From Vitrella brassicaformis (taxonomy: Eukaryota; Sar; Vitrellaceae), in contig CDMY01000027.1 in assembly GCA_001179505.1 (NCBI GenBank), forward strand, positions 62,001 to 126,000: DNA of 64,000 bases, in the 5' to 3' direction. The notes beneath the pieces were generated by a model. The model saw only the letters and a list, made by a program, of their open reading frames with translations. It had not been told where the DNA came from and ran no database searches. Positions 34,215 through 47,000 of this stretch are shown here, piece after piece (position 1 is the stretch's first letter; every line of letters starts with the position of its first letter). The translations under genes were made by a program, and so were the position numbers.

Positions 34215-36979
34215 ATGGGTGAGTTGCCGCCGGCGTCAAAGGTGTCCGGTCATGAGCTGCGCCTGACCAAGCTGGAGGAGTCACTGTTCGAGCTGCTGCT
34301 CAATGTGGTCAAGGACAAGGGCCTTCAGACCACGTTGCGAGTGGCGGGCGGATGGGTGCGGGACAAGCTGGTGGCCGTCTATCATCCACAGCTGCTGAGC
34401 GAGACGGACACCGCCTCGCCCGACATCGACCTTGCTATCGAGGGCATGTCGGGGGTGGATTTCGTACAACACGTCAATGAGTGAGCGGACGGAGATACAC
34501 GCAGACAGGACGGAATGGCGGAGCAGACACAACGAAAATCCATCCATCTAGATGTGCATCCTTCTGTGTGTGTGTGTGTGTGTAGTTGGTTGGTGGTGAA
34601 AGGTGAGGCCCCGCACAATGTCGGCGTGATAGCAAGGAACCCCGACAAGTCGAAGCATCTCGAGACCGCGACGGTGAAGCTGATGGGTGTGTCGGTGGAC
34701 TTTGTCAACCTTCGCACCGACACGTACACGGAGGACTCACGGATACCCACGATCGAGCCTGGCAAGCCAGAAGAAGGTACACACAATCACACAGAAGGGG
34801 GGAGAAAGGCATCTTGGTTGTGTGCGTGTGAATGGGGTGGCGTCTTGTGTGTATGCCTGTCTGTCTGTCTGTCTGGGTGGGTCAGATGCGCGTCGTCGTG
34901 ACTTCACAATCAATGCCCTCTTCTACAACCTGAACGAGAAGAAAGTGGAAGACCTCACCGGTTAGGGAGGCAGACGAGGCACCGACCGACTGCACCAACC
35001 AAACATACATCCCGTTTCGTCCTCTTCCGTGTGGTATGCGGTGCCTAGGTCGTGGCATCGAGGACCTGCAAGACCGTGTTCTACAGACGCCGCTGGATCC
35101 TTTCCAAACGCTGCTGGAAGACCCTCTGCGTGTACTCAGAGCCATCAGGTGCACAGAGAGACGCCTGCTGCTATCAACACAAGAATAGAGTCACTACGCA
35201 TGTTTGCGTTGATCTTTCTGTGCAGGTTTGCGTCTCGTTTCGGCCTCCGCATTTCCTCTAAGCTCGAGGAAGCGTGCCGCGACGAGCAAGTGCACCAAGC
35301 TCTCAGAAATAAGGTGGCTGACGACTCACCAAGTGCACACACACACACAGACAGCAACACGCGCTTACATAATGCATTCTCTCTCTACGTACATGCAGGT
35401 CTCCCGCGAGCGCATAGGTGCCGAGCTGGACAAGATGATGGGTAAGGGCGACCCTCTTTACGCCTGGCAGCTGATCACCTCTTTCCGGCTGGCCTCCATC
35501 CTGTTCCGCCTCCCCGAGCTGTTTTATCGCTGCGTGAAGCCTTCCTCGCCCACTGGCGTGGTGTCGGAGGCTGGCAACGCTGTGGTGGTTGACACGCACA
35601 GGGTCTTCAGCGATGGCATGCGGACCGTGCAGAACCTGCACAGTATCATAGAACAGTACGCATGGAATGGAAAAGTACTTTAGTGAACGAACGAGGCAGG
35701 ACTGACACGACGCAGAAAGGGAAAAGTGGCTGTATGTCTTTGTGTCCGTGTGTATGTGGCTATTAGGTTTCATAACAACGGTACGCGGTTGATGGAGCAG
35801 TGCGAGGTGGACGAGAAGAGACTGATGGAATATGCGGCATTCCTCGCGCCCTTGGCCGGTCCGAAGACACACACATATACAGACACACACATATACAGAC
35901 ACACAAACAGAAATACTCATACAGAGAAAGAGAGAGACAGGGAGAGGGAGAGGGAGAGGGAGAGGGAGAGAGAGACTCGAAGGCACTCACATCTCCCGAA
36001 CAGAGTAATCCATGAGGACCGCGTCTGCCTGTGTGTCTGTATCTGTGTGCAGGTTTGCAGTACAAGGGCGAGAAGGGTAAATCCTTGCCCGTCATCCCAT
36101 ACCTCATAGGCGACCAACTCAAGCTGCCAAAACGTGACGCAGACCGGTGAGTCCGCGAGTGAGCAGACACGTGCTTTGTTTCTTTCTTATCTATTTGTTC
36201 CTCGCTGTCTGTCTGTCTGTCTGTCTGTCAGTGTCGATCTTATCGTATCGACAGCTTGCAGCTTCCAGCGTCTGGTCGGTGAGTGGGGTAAGCGAGGCAT
36301 CCCACGCCCTCCCTCAATGGCTGCGGATCGCTCCGACCACGAGGGGGCAGCTCAGCCTCATGCTGATGACGCCACACTCGTAGAGGGTCCCGGTTTGTCT
36401 CCATCTGAGCAGCAGTACCGCGTGAATCTTGGCTTGCTACTCAGACGAGCAGGGCAGCTGTGGAAGGTACGTATACACAGCAAGCAACGACCAAGCACAC
36501 GGCACGGAGGTATACTCATGTGTGTAAATCCTTGTGTTGTATCCCCCATTCGTCCGTAGGCATCCCTGCTGGTGGCGATGGCCGACGCTGTCCGTAGAGT
36601 GCCAGCCTCCTCATCCCACGCTACGTGCGACTCTCCCTCCCCGCCCGTCACAACGGGCGCCCCTTCATCTGACGTGCCATCTGTGCCCCTCAACTCAGCA
36701 CAAAGAGATCTCGTATCGGCTTACAAGGCCGTCTATGAGTCTGTCGAGCAGTTCGGTCTCGTCGGTGTGTGGAAGCAGGCCCCGCTTCTCAACGGCAAGG
36801 CGGTCAAGGGGCTGCTGCCTCGTCTGCGAAAGGACAGTGAGTTCAAGGCGATTATGGACAAGCAGATGGAATGGGTGCTAAGCCATCCGAGTGGCACAAT
36901 CAACGAGTGCACAGGATTCATTCACCAAGAATGGGATAATTTCTCTGGGCTGTCTGAGCGCGTGAGCGCGCGTGAGTGA
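34215..36979 (+). CDS. CCA-adding enzyme (tRNA nucleotidyltransferase)
   Basis: This class II nucleotidyltransferase adds or repairs the 3' CCA of tRNAs. The head domain shows motif A (LRVAGGWVRDKL and SPDIDLAIEG, the D-x-D that holds the metal ions). Then come HNVGVIARNPDKSKHLETAT and VSVDFVNLR, motif B RRDFTINALFYN, the D-type motif LEDPLRVLRAIRFASRFG, and the neck helices QALRNKVSRERIGAELDKMM. A long alpha-helical C-terminal body continues to ECTGFIHQEWDN and the stop at 36977-36979. There are roughly ten exons with GT-rich intron ends. Length and the serine-rich insertion (PASSSHATCDSPSPP) resemble eukaryotic rather than bacterial forms. The same gene often serves nucleus and organelles through alternative starts; no clear targeting peptide is visible at this ATG. 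Confidence 0.92.
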
Positions 36980-37371
36980 GTGAGTGAGTGTGTGTTGGTG
37001 AGCGGTTGATTGTAAAATGCATGCATGGGGGCCCACGTGTACAGACAGATGTGAGATGAGAGGACGGAGGAGGCTTGTATAGTGTGTGTCTTACATGTCT
37101 GTGCAGTTGCTGTCAATGCTTGACTTGTGAATGCACTGACAGTCATTGACACAGTGGCTAATTCGACAACAAATGAATTCGATCCTGCCCCAGGGCGCGC
37201 CCCCCCCCCCAAAAAAAACAACAAAACAAAACGTTAAACCTTCAGATCTTCGGACGACTTCTTCACAAACCAGACCAGTGTGATGTGCGTTTCCGGCATC
37301 CGGATCCCAAAGCTCAAACGACACTGTGAAGCTCAAACGACACCGTGACATTGCTGGCGACCGCTTGTTCC
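36980..37371. other. Intergenic region upstream of the multi-pass membrane gene
   Basis: These 392 bases contain a C-run followed by an A-rich tract at 37201-37232 and a 19-base tandem duplication just before the next start codon. No gene is supported. Confidence 0.5.
37310..37347 (+). repeat. 19-base tandem duplication upstream of a start codon
   Basis: Two copies of a 19-base unit (37310-37328 and 37329-37347), differing at one position, end 24 bases before the ATG of the multi-pass membrane gene. Confidence 0.8.
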
Positions 37372-40300
37372 ATGTCGTCTTTGAGAGGAGCTCCCGCGAC
37401 TCAGCAGCCCCCTCCATCAGCCGGCGATGAATGTGGAAACATACTCATCACCCTTTCGACGTCCAATCTCTCATCCCAATGGAGCGACCGCGAGAGCCAG
37501 ACTGAGAAGCCGACCCAAGAGGAGAAGCTTGAAACGCCCGGCTCTATGCTGCAACTGAAGTGCGAAGCACCATGTCCACCAGCAGTTGGAGCAGGTGACC
37601 ATCCGGCCCCATTGCGGCCTTCTCACTCACATTCCAGCCGGTATGATCTCTCTCTGTCTCGGCGCTCATGTGTGTCTGCAGGCGTACAACCTCGGTTGTG
37701 TGAAGCCCTCCCCATCCTCGACTCCCACATACGCCCTCGTTTGCAGCTGTGCACCACAGATGCGGTTGTTGACGGTAAGACGAGCGACGGCTTCTGCGAC
37801 GGTCTGCTGGCTAACACCCAGGAAGTGAACAGCAGCCAGAGAGGCCTGTGCCGCCCGGACACTAAACGAGTGTCTCTCGTTAGCAGAGCTGCTGTGACAA
37901 CGCGCAGTGCAGTCAACGACGGTTTGAAGGAAGACGAAGAAAGAGACGCCGGGCCAGACGACTCATGTGCTCGAGAGTTGCGACCTGAGGAGCGTGAAAT
38001 AGCTAAATTGGTGGCTGAGTTCAGGTAGCCAATGACTTGCTATACCGACACAAGTGAGTGCCCTTTTCTGACCTGGACTCTTCAGGAAGACAGCAGGCTA
38101 CGATGCTGCGTATGAAGAGGCAAGCGATCAAAGTAAAAAACTCACGCGGAACACTGCTGTTGTTGCTTCGTTATTTGTAGTTTGCGACGACATTAGAGTA
38201 CAGCCCAGTGCATGGCCCCGACGGCAGTAGAAGAGACATGCTTTGTGGCGCAAGCTTTGCGGCAGAACCGATGCGAAAGACGGCCAGGCGAGTGTGTAAG
38301 GTGATATTTGTGCAGTTGGCGGCCGCGTTTCTTATCACCATCGTTCTCGTCGGCTTCAGTTTGCTGTATGTCGACTCGTGTGAGTCACGCGTCTTCGGGC
38401 CCATCTTTGATGGCATCCGTCGCGTGGGGTTCTCTCTCGTCTGGATGCTGCTCTTGGTGCACGCTACTGATGGATGCGACTCACAACGGATGATTCTGCG
38501 GCTGAAAAGAGAATGGATCGTCTTTGTTCCAACATTGGCGCTCCACATTGTAGTCACTGTTCAGCATCAGCGCTCCCTCTCCGGGACCCGATGGGAGCGA
38601 CGGGTTGTCGTTTTTCTGCTTTGGCTCTCCAGCTATGCAGGTAGAGACACACAGGACGCACACCCGTCGAATCTCCCTGGCTTGTCCTTCATCTCTGCAC
38701 TGCTCAGCGCAAAGGCGGGTGTCCTGCAACACGATTGTCTTTTTCTTTTTGTGCAGCCACATATATTTACTTCCGTCGGGCAGCTGGGCAGCTGGGCATC
38801 AGGGCCAAGTGCGAGTTCGCATTGAAGGCCACGCTCCCCATCGCTACCACTTTCACTATGGCTATCATTTGGGTGGCTGTGCTCTCGCCCCGCTATGCTG
38901 TCTCGGATACTAAGAGTGGGAAACTCTACATAGCTTTCATCTTCCTCGCCGCAAGCTTACCTGCTGTCGCGCTTTCTTGCAAAGTCGTACGATCAATGAA
39001 GGCAAGTCGCAGCGTCCTTACGCACGGAAGAAGTTTAAGCTCTATACACTTCCTTCTGAATGATGGTGCATTGCATTCTATGTGCGCTTAGGAGGGCCTC
39101 CCTACATGCAACCCTTTACTGATAACAGCGCCCGTCATGGCGTATGTGCTATTCCCCAGGTGACTAATTTGGGCATACATTGATGTCTACCTTGATGCAT
39201 TTGGGGCGGCTCATATGTATCGATCCTCGGCTGTTCACCAGGATGTTACAGGCAGAGGCGATAAATCTGACCGACAAACTCTTGTACAGTCTTTTGATCT
39301 CCATGTACGCACACGATATGTCTCAAGATATCCATGTCTTCATGGCTGTGCTGTCTTATTTAGATTTGATCTGGTGGCAGACATCCTGGCCCCCTATTCA
39401 ATCCTACTGTACCTGCGGACCGAGAGATTCCTAAAAGGCTGGAGTTGCACACGGAAACGCCTCCTCACAGCTCATGACGTGACTGATACCTCGGTGACCG
39501 TGGCGGCGGCCAGTGAGGAGGCGATCGCGGGCCCATCAGCTGCTGAAAAGGATGCTGCAAGCAGCCCAATGAGTCATCAAAGTCACTCATTGCTGTCAGC
39601 AGCCCTCTCTTTCATCAGCACGGAGCCTAGAGGGATGAAGACATCTCAAGGGCTGCAGCTGGCTTTAGCGAGGCTCGAGGTCACACCACGGTATATCTGC
39701 AGTCAGTCTGCATTCATATGTAGTCGAATGAATTGATCCTCTGGGCGCCTCTCTCTCTCTCTCTCTCTCTTTCTGTCTGTCTGTCTGTCTGTCTGTCGGT
39801 GTCTCCGTCCTTTCGTCCGCATTTATCTGTCTCTCTGTCCGTCGTCGTTCATCCCTCTCTCCCTCCCTCCCTCCCTCCCTCCATTCATCGTCAGCTACCT
39901 GTAAAGCTATGGCTTTTGCCAGCTTGTACTTTCATTCTGTTATCCACTCTATTTCTTTTCCTTCTCTCCCAGGCGTTCTCTGGCCGAACAGGTGCACATT
40001 TGGTCTCTGACCGAGATGGTGGCGATGCTTTACACCAACGTAGGGGTCCTGGGCGCCTCTGTCCGCCGCAAAGGTATATCACCTCTTCACTTCCTCGAAG
40101 GCCTTGCCACCATTTTTGTGCTGATCCTCATTGAATGCACATTCGAGGCATTGGTAGGTATGCATATCGACTGCTTCTATCATTTGAATGATTGTGTTGG
40201 TTATCAGGTCTTTTCTGGATGGCGAGGTACAATTTGCCGGTTCTGATCAGCGTGTGCGAAGATGGCGTCACTCGTCGGCGAATCATAGCCTGTCTCGCTT

Positions 40301-40499
40301 CCGCTATATTCAGGTAGGACAAACAGCCGCGCGTTTACACGTCCAGAAACGAAATCTCTTTCCGTATCGCTGCATTTGCAGTGTGTTTCTATGGCTGGGC
40401 TTCCTGCACGTGTCTCTGTATCATGCACTACGAATCGATGGATGGCGCGAAGCCACTCCGACGACCGTGTGCCCCTATTTTTCATATCTACCCCTTTAA
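37372..40499 (+). CDS. Multi-pass membrane protein with long hydrophilic N-terminus, unknown family
   Basis: The first exon codes for a hydrophilic Ser/Glu-rich region of about 220 residues (MSSLRGAPATQQPPPS to LRPEEREIAKLVAEFR). Later exons carry strong hydrophobic segments: VIFVQLAAAFLITIVLVGFS, VGFSLVWMLLLVHA, VVVFLLWLSSYA, TTFTMAIIWVAVLSP, LYIAFIFLAASLPAVALSC, DILAPYSILLYL, LEGLATIFVLILIECTFEAL and FSVFLWLGFLHVSLYHAL. At least seven helices are therefore likely. A Ser/Ala-rich loop (SVTVAAASEEAIAGPSAAEK) separates the fifth and later helices. One intron appears to begin with GC (GCAAGT after MK, 39001). The junction between the hydrophilic exon and the first helix exon (about 38030-38190) does not join in a single frame, so these may be two genes. 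Introns here use C/T-rich tracts instead of GT repeats, and the coding sequence is less GC-rich than its neighbours. I do not recognise the family. Confidence 0.6.
39748..39890 (+). repeat. Pyrimidine-rich microsatellite block in an intron
   Basis: Adjacent (CT)n, CTGT and CCCT repeats fill most of this intron. It is the longest C/T-only style intron tract of the window; most other introns have GT repeats. Confidence 0.8.
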
Positions 40500-40717
40500 C
40501 ACGGGGTGAAATTGGTTGGGCAACATGGTATCAGTGCGCCTACAGTGGAGCCGTTCCTTAGTGAAGTCTGAGACATGTCTAGGCTCTGTTCGAGTGAGTC
40601 TAATGTGAGCCTATGATTACAGTAAGTGTTGTACACAAGTGGCGCGCGAGGTCTCGTAGGGCATACGCAGGGATGGATGGACAGACGCATGGATGAAGTC
40701 TGTACCTTACTGCGCGT

Positions 40718-43233
40718 ATGCGTCACGTCGATCCGGCCCCAGGTGCGGCCCCGCACACACTGGCAATCGCTCCCTTCAGGTCCGTCGAATCAATGGAGCA
40801 CACGTGGTACAGCCGTCAGCCTATGCGGCAGACCAAGTGGCTCGAGCTCTTCTATCCTCACACGCTCACCCCTCTCCGACCACTGAACATCGCAGACGCA
40901 CAGCGGCCCCGGCTCACCTTCAGCACCTACCAGGATGCCCACCCACAGCCGTATGCAGTGGAGGCATGGCAGACAGACGACGCGCCAGAGAACGACCCCA
41001 CCGGCCGCCTCGATGTGCTGCAGACCAATTCGCGGCTGACCCCTGTGTCAGCGACACATTACAACGGCACGCAGCGGTTCATGGACCGATGTGAGCGGCA
41101 TAGGAAGGTCCGTGAGAAACGAGAGGCGGAAGAGGCGATGAGGAAGCAGGCAGAGGAGAAAAAGAGGGAGCAGGAGCGAAGGGCGAGGCACACCATCATG
41201 GCAAGCCCTCAGGAAGCTCGGAGGACGGCCAAGCGGGGGGTGCGGATGCTGGGCACTCAGGAGTCATTCGTTGACGGCCCACCGGCCACAGGTGATGCTG
41301 CCAGCAGGAGCAAGTCTGTGGTATCCCCTGCTGCTGCAGCCGAGAGCATCCCCAAGTCCCCAGTGGCAGCATCAGAGGCAACAACAGCTGCTCCCCCACC
41401 CCCAGCAGCGGCAGCAGCCCCACCAGAAAAGGAGGAGACATGGAGTGACTACAATGCATTGTCTGACGACGAGTGTGTCAGGGAGGGCTTCATTGACGAC
41501 GCTGAGCTCCATCGGGTCATATGTGAAGGCGACGACCGCCTTGAAGGGGCAGAGCTCAGCTACCACAGGTGGTTGGACCCTGCTGTATTTGAAGACATCG
41601 CTGCTTCTCAGACGGGCCTCACGCGGTTTGGGGCGGTGCAGTGCCAGATCAGCGACAATGCTGTGCAGCAGATCGTGACCAGCTGCCCTGGGTATGAAAG
41701 GCCGACCGGCGAGAGACGGATGGGAGGGCATCGGGTGGCGTGTGTGTGTGTCACAGCTTGACGTCTTTGGACCTGTCGGATTGCAGTCATCTGAAAGACA
41801 TCGGGCCAATACACACGCTCACAGTCAGACACACTGACACGAGACACACTGAGACGAAGGAACGGCAGAAATAGCAGAGCTGTGTCTCTTTGTCTGTCAT
41901 GTATGCAGCAATTGCGTGAGCTGAAGTTGTCACGATGTGCGAGTGCCGTCACTGACGCACGGTGGGCTGGTGGCTACCCACCTCACCTACCTACCCGCCC
42001 TTTGTGTATATATATGTGGGTGTGCCCTGCCCATCACAGAGTGGGTGCATTGTCAGCGTGTCCCCATCTGAGGGTGCTGGACCTCTCATACTGCCCACAG
42101 TTCACGGACAAAGGTATATACATGCATCTTACATAGACCCCCCCTCCCCGTTCTCCTCTCTCTCTTGATCAATGTCCGTGTGATTAGGTTTGCTGTCCAT
42201 GTCCGAGGGCGTCAAGAGTTTGGTGTGGCTGAACCTCAGCGCATGCAAAATCGGAGACGAGGTGAGGAAAGGGCGGCGTACACACAGCTACGTCGCGTGT
42301 CTCATGTGGCGGGTGTATGTATGTCCGTTTTTTTGTCAGGGTTTGGGGTCGTTGCTGAGTGGTAATCCGATGCTGGAGGTGCTGCGGCTGTCGATGTTGT
42401 GTGGAAACGAGTGTCTCACCGATGAGGGACTCTCACACGGACTAAGATGGACCAAACGACTCAAAGAGGCATGCACGCGCACAACACAAGACACACGCAA
42501 CCAGAGACACGCACACACAGACAGAGAGAAAGGGAGAGCAACTCACACACACGGAGACACACACATTCCTCTCTCGGTGTGCGTATGCAGGCGGACCTCT
42601 CTGGGACTCGACAGGTGGGGAGCCGTTCTCTGGCGGCCATTTGCCGTTATTGCAAAGAGCTCCAGTTGCTGTCGCTCGCCGGCTGTGTGCGCATCGGCGA
42701 CCAAGACATGATCAGTCTCAGCCAATCCAGGGGAGTCGCAAACCTCAGGCACATCGGTAGGTGACCTGCGTGGATTCCTATCGAAAGAGAAAAGGGCCCT
42801 CTCATTGTGTGTGTCTCCGGGTGTTTATGCGTAAGATCTGTGTGGGTGTGAGGATTTGTCCGCTGAGGGCGTGGGGCGGTTCCTGCGGGCGGGGGAGAAT
42901 CTGAGGTGTGTTAACCTCAACATGATCCCAGCCATCACCGAGGACGCTATCGAGGCCATGCAGGTAATACGTAAGGCTGAAATGATGCGATTGTTTTCCT
43001 TTTAGAGAGAAAAGGCAAAATGTCGTTCCTTCACATGATGTGTGATTATCTTGTCTTTTCAGTGTGATGTGGACAACGAGAGTTTGATGTGGGTGTACAG
43101 CCGCAGCAAGATGACGGACGCCAAGCACAGCGGCCTCAAGCTGCCCAACGCCCCACCCCCTAAGGAGAAGAAGGGCGGCAAGGGGAAAAAGGGCAAGGGC
43201 GGGGGCAAGAAGGGCGGCAAGAAGAAGAAATAG
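40718..43233 (+). CDS. Leucine-rich repeat protein with Lys/Gly-rich tail
   Basis: The first exon encodes about 330 hydrophilic residues: a charged helix (KVREKREAEEAMRKQAEE) and an Ala/Pro linker leading to WLDPAVFEDIAASQTG. The following exons carry cysteine-containing leucine-rich repeats: SLTSLDLSDCSHLKDIG, LRELKLSRCASAVTD, LRVLDLSYCPQFTDKG, LVWLNLSACKIGDEG, LQLLSLAGCVRIGDQD and LRCVNLNMIPAITEDA. This is the pattern of AMN1/F-box-type LRRs, which act as protein-binding surfaces, often in ubiquitin ligases or flagellar regulators. No F-box is visible. The end is a basic low-complexity tail (GGKGKKGKGGGKKGGKKKK). Two in-frame ATGs, at 40718 and 40793, are possible starts; the later one begins MEHTWYSRQPMRQT. 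The partner is not known. Confidence 0.8.
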
Positions 43234-44045
43234 CTGATACAGACAAAGAGCCATCCACACCACATATCTTGGCGGACAGGACAAGGCGGAAGGTGTGTGT
43301 GTGGGGGGGGGATGCATGTGTTGACGGGCTAACCATTTGTTGTCGACCATTGTAATTAATTGTCTCATGTATGTACTATCAATGTCTCGTGTGTATACAC
43401 ACACTTGTCGGCCCTTCGTGGAGATCTCTGAGACCGCTTCTGGCAGCCAACCCAAGTGGTCTTCACTTGGTTGTTCACCAAGCGAACCACACTCGAGCGG
43501 GCCGCTGGAAGCGGTCACAGGGACACGCACCGACGATCCACACCCGCACATCAGCCATACATGCATCTGCCCTTTTCCGCTTTCTTGGCCCCTCTGTGTA
43601 GGCCTCTCACCTGTCTGTCATATACCTTTCCGTTGTCGGCTTTTGCCGCAGCAGCAACCGGCAGCAGAGAAGCACAAGGCAGAGAGGAAAGACGCGCAGA
43701 CAGCATCAGGCAGCGACACGACATATTTTGTTCCATAAAGCCTCATTGATCAACGACATCCACACAGAGATACAAGAGCGCCAAAACTGTCTGTCTGTCT
43801 TCATTGGCAAAACTCCTACCAATCTACCTGTCTGTCTGCCGTCTGTACGATTGAGCCCCCAGCTCAGGTCAAGTCATCAGGTCAGCCAAAAAGACAGAAA
43901 AAAGACACACACCAGACACGCCACACACAAGACACCAACACAACACAACACAACACAGCACGCCGCAAAAATAGGACGTGGTGGATAAAACACCCCCACA
44001 ATTGAACCCATGAACCAACCCATCAGTCGGTCTTTGTCCGTCCAT
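43234..44045. other. Convergent intergenic region
   Basis: Eight hundred bases between the ends of the LRR gene (+) and the transporter (-). It contains CTGT repeats near 43790, an ACAACAC-rich stretch near 43935-43962, and short open frames without family resemblance. Confidence 0.5.
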
Positions 44046-47000
44046 TCAGGCACTCTCCGACCGTCCGACCTCTCTCCCTCCTCCTCTGCCGTTCATCTCC
44101 CCACCTGCGTCAGCACCCCCACCCTCTGCATCCCCTGCATCGTCTGCCTCATCCATCGAGTACTCCAGCCGTATGGGTATCTCCTCGTTCACACCACCAC
44201 CACCACCACCAGGCCTCTCAGGTGACGATATCGCGTCGATGGATATAGAAGACGACCGCCGCCTGTACAGTGGCGGCGCCCAGGGGGACCCGTCCTCGCT
44301 CCAAGTGATGCTCGGAGAGCTGACAAACAGACGCACACACATAGCATACGATGGATAGGATAATATGTGCTGATCAACACACACAGCACGACACGACACA
44401 CGTATTGATTGATTCGTTTGCATACTGTGAGATGGCCGATAGGAGTTCGGGTTTGGCAGGGAATGAGGGGATCCGCTGCACTGTGACACCGTGGTGGGGG
44501 GAGGCCTCGGGCGACGCCTGTCCACCAGGAGCCAGCAGGGGGCTGTCCAATCCAGACAGGGGCTCCTCGTGACCTGCACACACCCATACACCCTCATGGG
44601 CATCTCTCTCTGTCTGTCTGTCTGTCTGTCTGTTTGTTTTCCTGACACGCACCGAATATCTGTTTTCGTTCCCAGACGAAGATGCATACGGCGAAGGTGA
44701 TGTAAGCGTACGAGAAGATGGCAGCAGCCTGATCGTACCCCAGGTACTCTGTGAGTATGCCACTCAGGAGGGGTGCCACACCCTCACCCAACGACAGGAA
44801 CATCACCACGACGGCTATCGTCTGCACACAACACTCACACATCCACACACCCTTTCAGCTAGGGAGAAGGAGTCGGGTATTTGCTGACCATTTCCTTTGC
44901 CTCCTCTCCCATGTCTTCGACATGCTGCTGCATCCACGGCACGGCTGGGACGAACGACATGCCGTTGCCGATGGCCGCGAGTGTCTGGCCGACCAGCTGC
45001 AGAACCCACGCCGCCACACTGTGATCTTTTACAATCCCGGGGCGATACAGAAAGGGAGACGGGCCTGACAAGAGGCACACACGCACACATAGAGTGGAAG
45101 GAGAGAGAGGGTATATTGCGTTACCCCCTTTCCCCGAAACGTATCCAGCTTACCTACCTAGCATTTGGTAGGCCACGAAGGCAATGACGAATCCCCATGC
45201 CGTCAGGCTGGGGTACAAGCCGTATGTGGATGCGACTCTTCCCGTGGCGACGGATGCCAGCATGTACACGAAGGATGTGAGAGCCATGACGATGCCCACG
45301 ACCCAGTCGGAGAGGGGACCGAAGAACGAGTGCAGATGAGGAGCCAGCACGGGGTCATAGAAGGTATACGTCTGCCACCCACGTAAGGTACGCACACAGA
45401 GACGTCAAGAGAACGGGCGGCCGTGGGCTCTCTCTCTCTCTCTCTCTCCGTGTGTGTGTTGGGNNNNNNNNNNNNNNNNNNNNNNNNNNNNNNNNNNNNN
45501 NNNNNNNNNNNNNNNNNNNNNNNNNNNNNNNNNNNNNNNNNNNNNNNNNNNNNNNNNNNNNNNNNNNNNNNNNNNNNNNNNNNNNNNNNNNNNNNNNNNN
45601 NNNNNNNNNNNNNNNNNNNNNNNNNNNNNNNNNNNNNNNNNNNNNNNNNNNNNNNNNNNNNNNNNNNNNNNNNNNNNNNNNNNNNNNNNNNNNNNNNNNN
45701 NNNNNNNNNNNNNNNNNNNNNNNNNNNNNNNNNNNNNNNNNNNNNNNNNNNNNNNNNNNNNNNGGGGGCTTACAGAAGAGGAGAGCAGCACAGCAATGCC
45801 AATAGTGACGACCGAGGGCCGCAAAACAGCCCAGAACGACACGTGGTGATGACGCTCATGCCCATGCTCATGCTCATGCTCATGTCCATGTCCAGCAGCA
45901 GTATGGGGCGGGTGTTGCTGACCGTCCCTCACGGCCACATCCACCGGTCGTGGTGGTGTGTATGACATCGATCCCTCCACCTCTACGGGCGTGCTTTGTG
46001 CGGATGTGGACGCCGTCTCCGCTGCCGATGGGCATGTGAAGACGTGCAGTCCGATGACTGCTGATGTGAAGAGGATGATGGCCTGGAACTCAAAGGGGGC
46101 CGCGAACCCCATCCAGCCGTAGAGAAACGCTCCTACTCACACATGAACACCACACATAATCCCCTACTCCCACACGTACGTGTGTGTGTGTGTGTGTGTG
46201 TTGATTGCAGTGGTGCCTCTCTCCCCTCTTCTCTCCTCTCCCTGCCTCTAGCTGTGTGTGCAATGCGTACCTATGACTCGTCCAGAGCAGCAGCCCAGCC
46301 CGATGGAGGTCTCCGTCAGCCCCACTCGGTAGGGGATGTCATGTGGGAACATCCTGGTGACCAGTGCGTACATGCTCTCGGTGTAGAGGGCCACCCCCAG
46401 GCCCTGCAGGCCTCGCAGGATGAAGTACAGGGGAAGGGAAGTCGTGAAGCCGAAGATCACGCAGGTCGCACCCATCAGCAGGAGGGACACGAACTGACCC
46501 ACAGGCGCCCCCACCCTGATCGACACACACACACACACACACAGAGTGGGCCATCCATCCATCCATCCATCCATCAGTGGGCAGGCACCCACCTACCTCT
46601 GTATGAATGTGCCGCAGAAGGGCGATGCCGCGAAGGATGCGAATGGGAAGAGGGCGAACAGCAGGCCTATCGTCGAGTCACCGATGCCCCGCTTGAGCAA
46701 GAGGGGCGGCAGGAAGGCCACGGCTATGTACTGGTGAGAAAACACCCAAAACGTGCAAAACATGCTGCACCAAAACGCGAAATTCCTGCAGATACACACC
46801 CACACCACACCACCCACGCACCACCCACGCATCCACTGACTGCCCTCCCTCCCTCCCTCCCTCCCTCCCTCCCGCTCCCACCCCACTCACTCACCTGTTG
46901 TATCTTGTGATGCCGGGCACCCTGCCATCCCCTTTGTGTTTGTCCTTTTTCGGGTTGTGTTGTTCATCGGATGGGAGAGAGGACGACAAGTCGATGGTGG

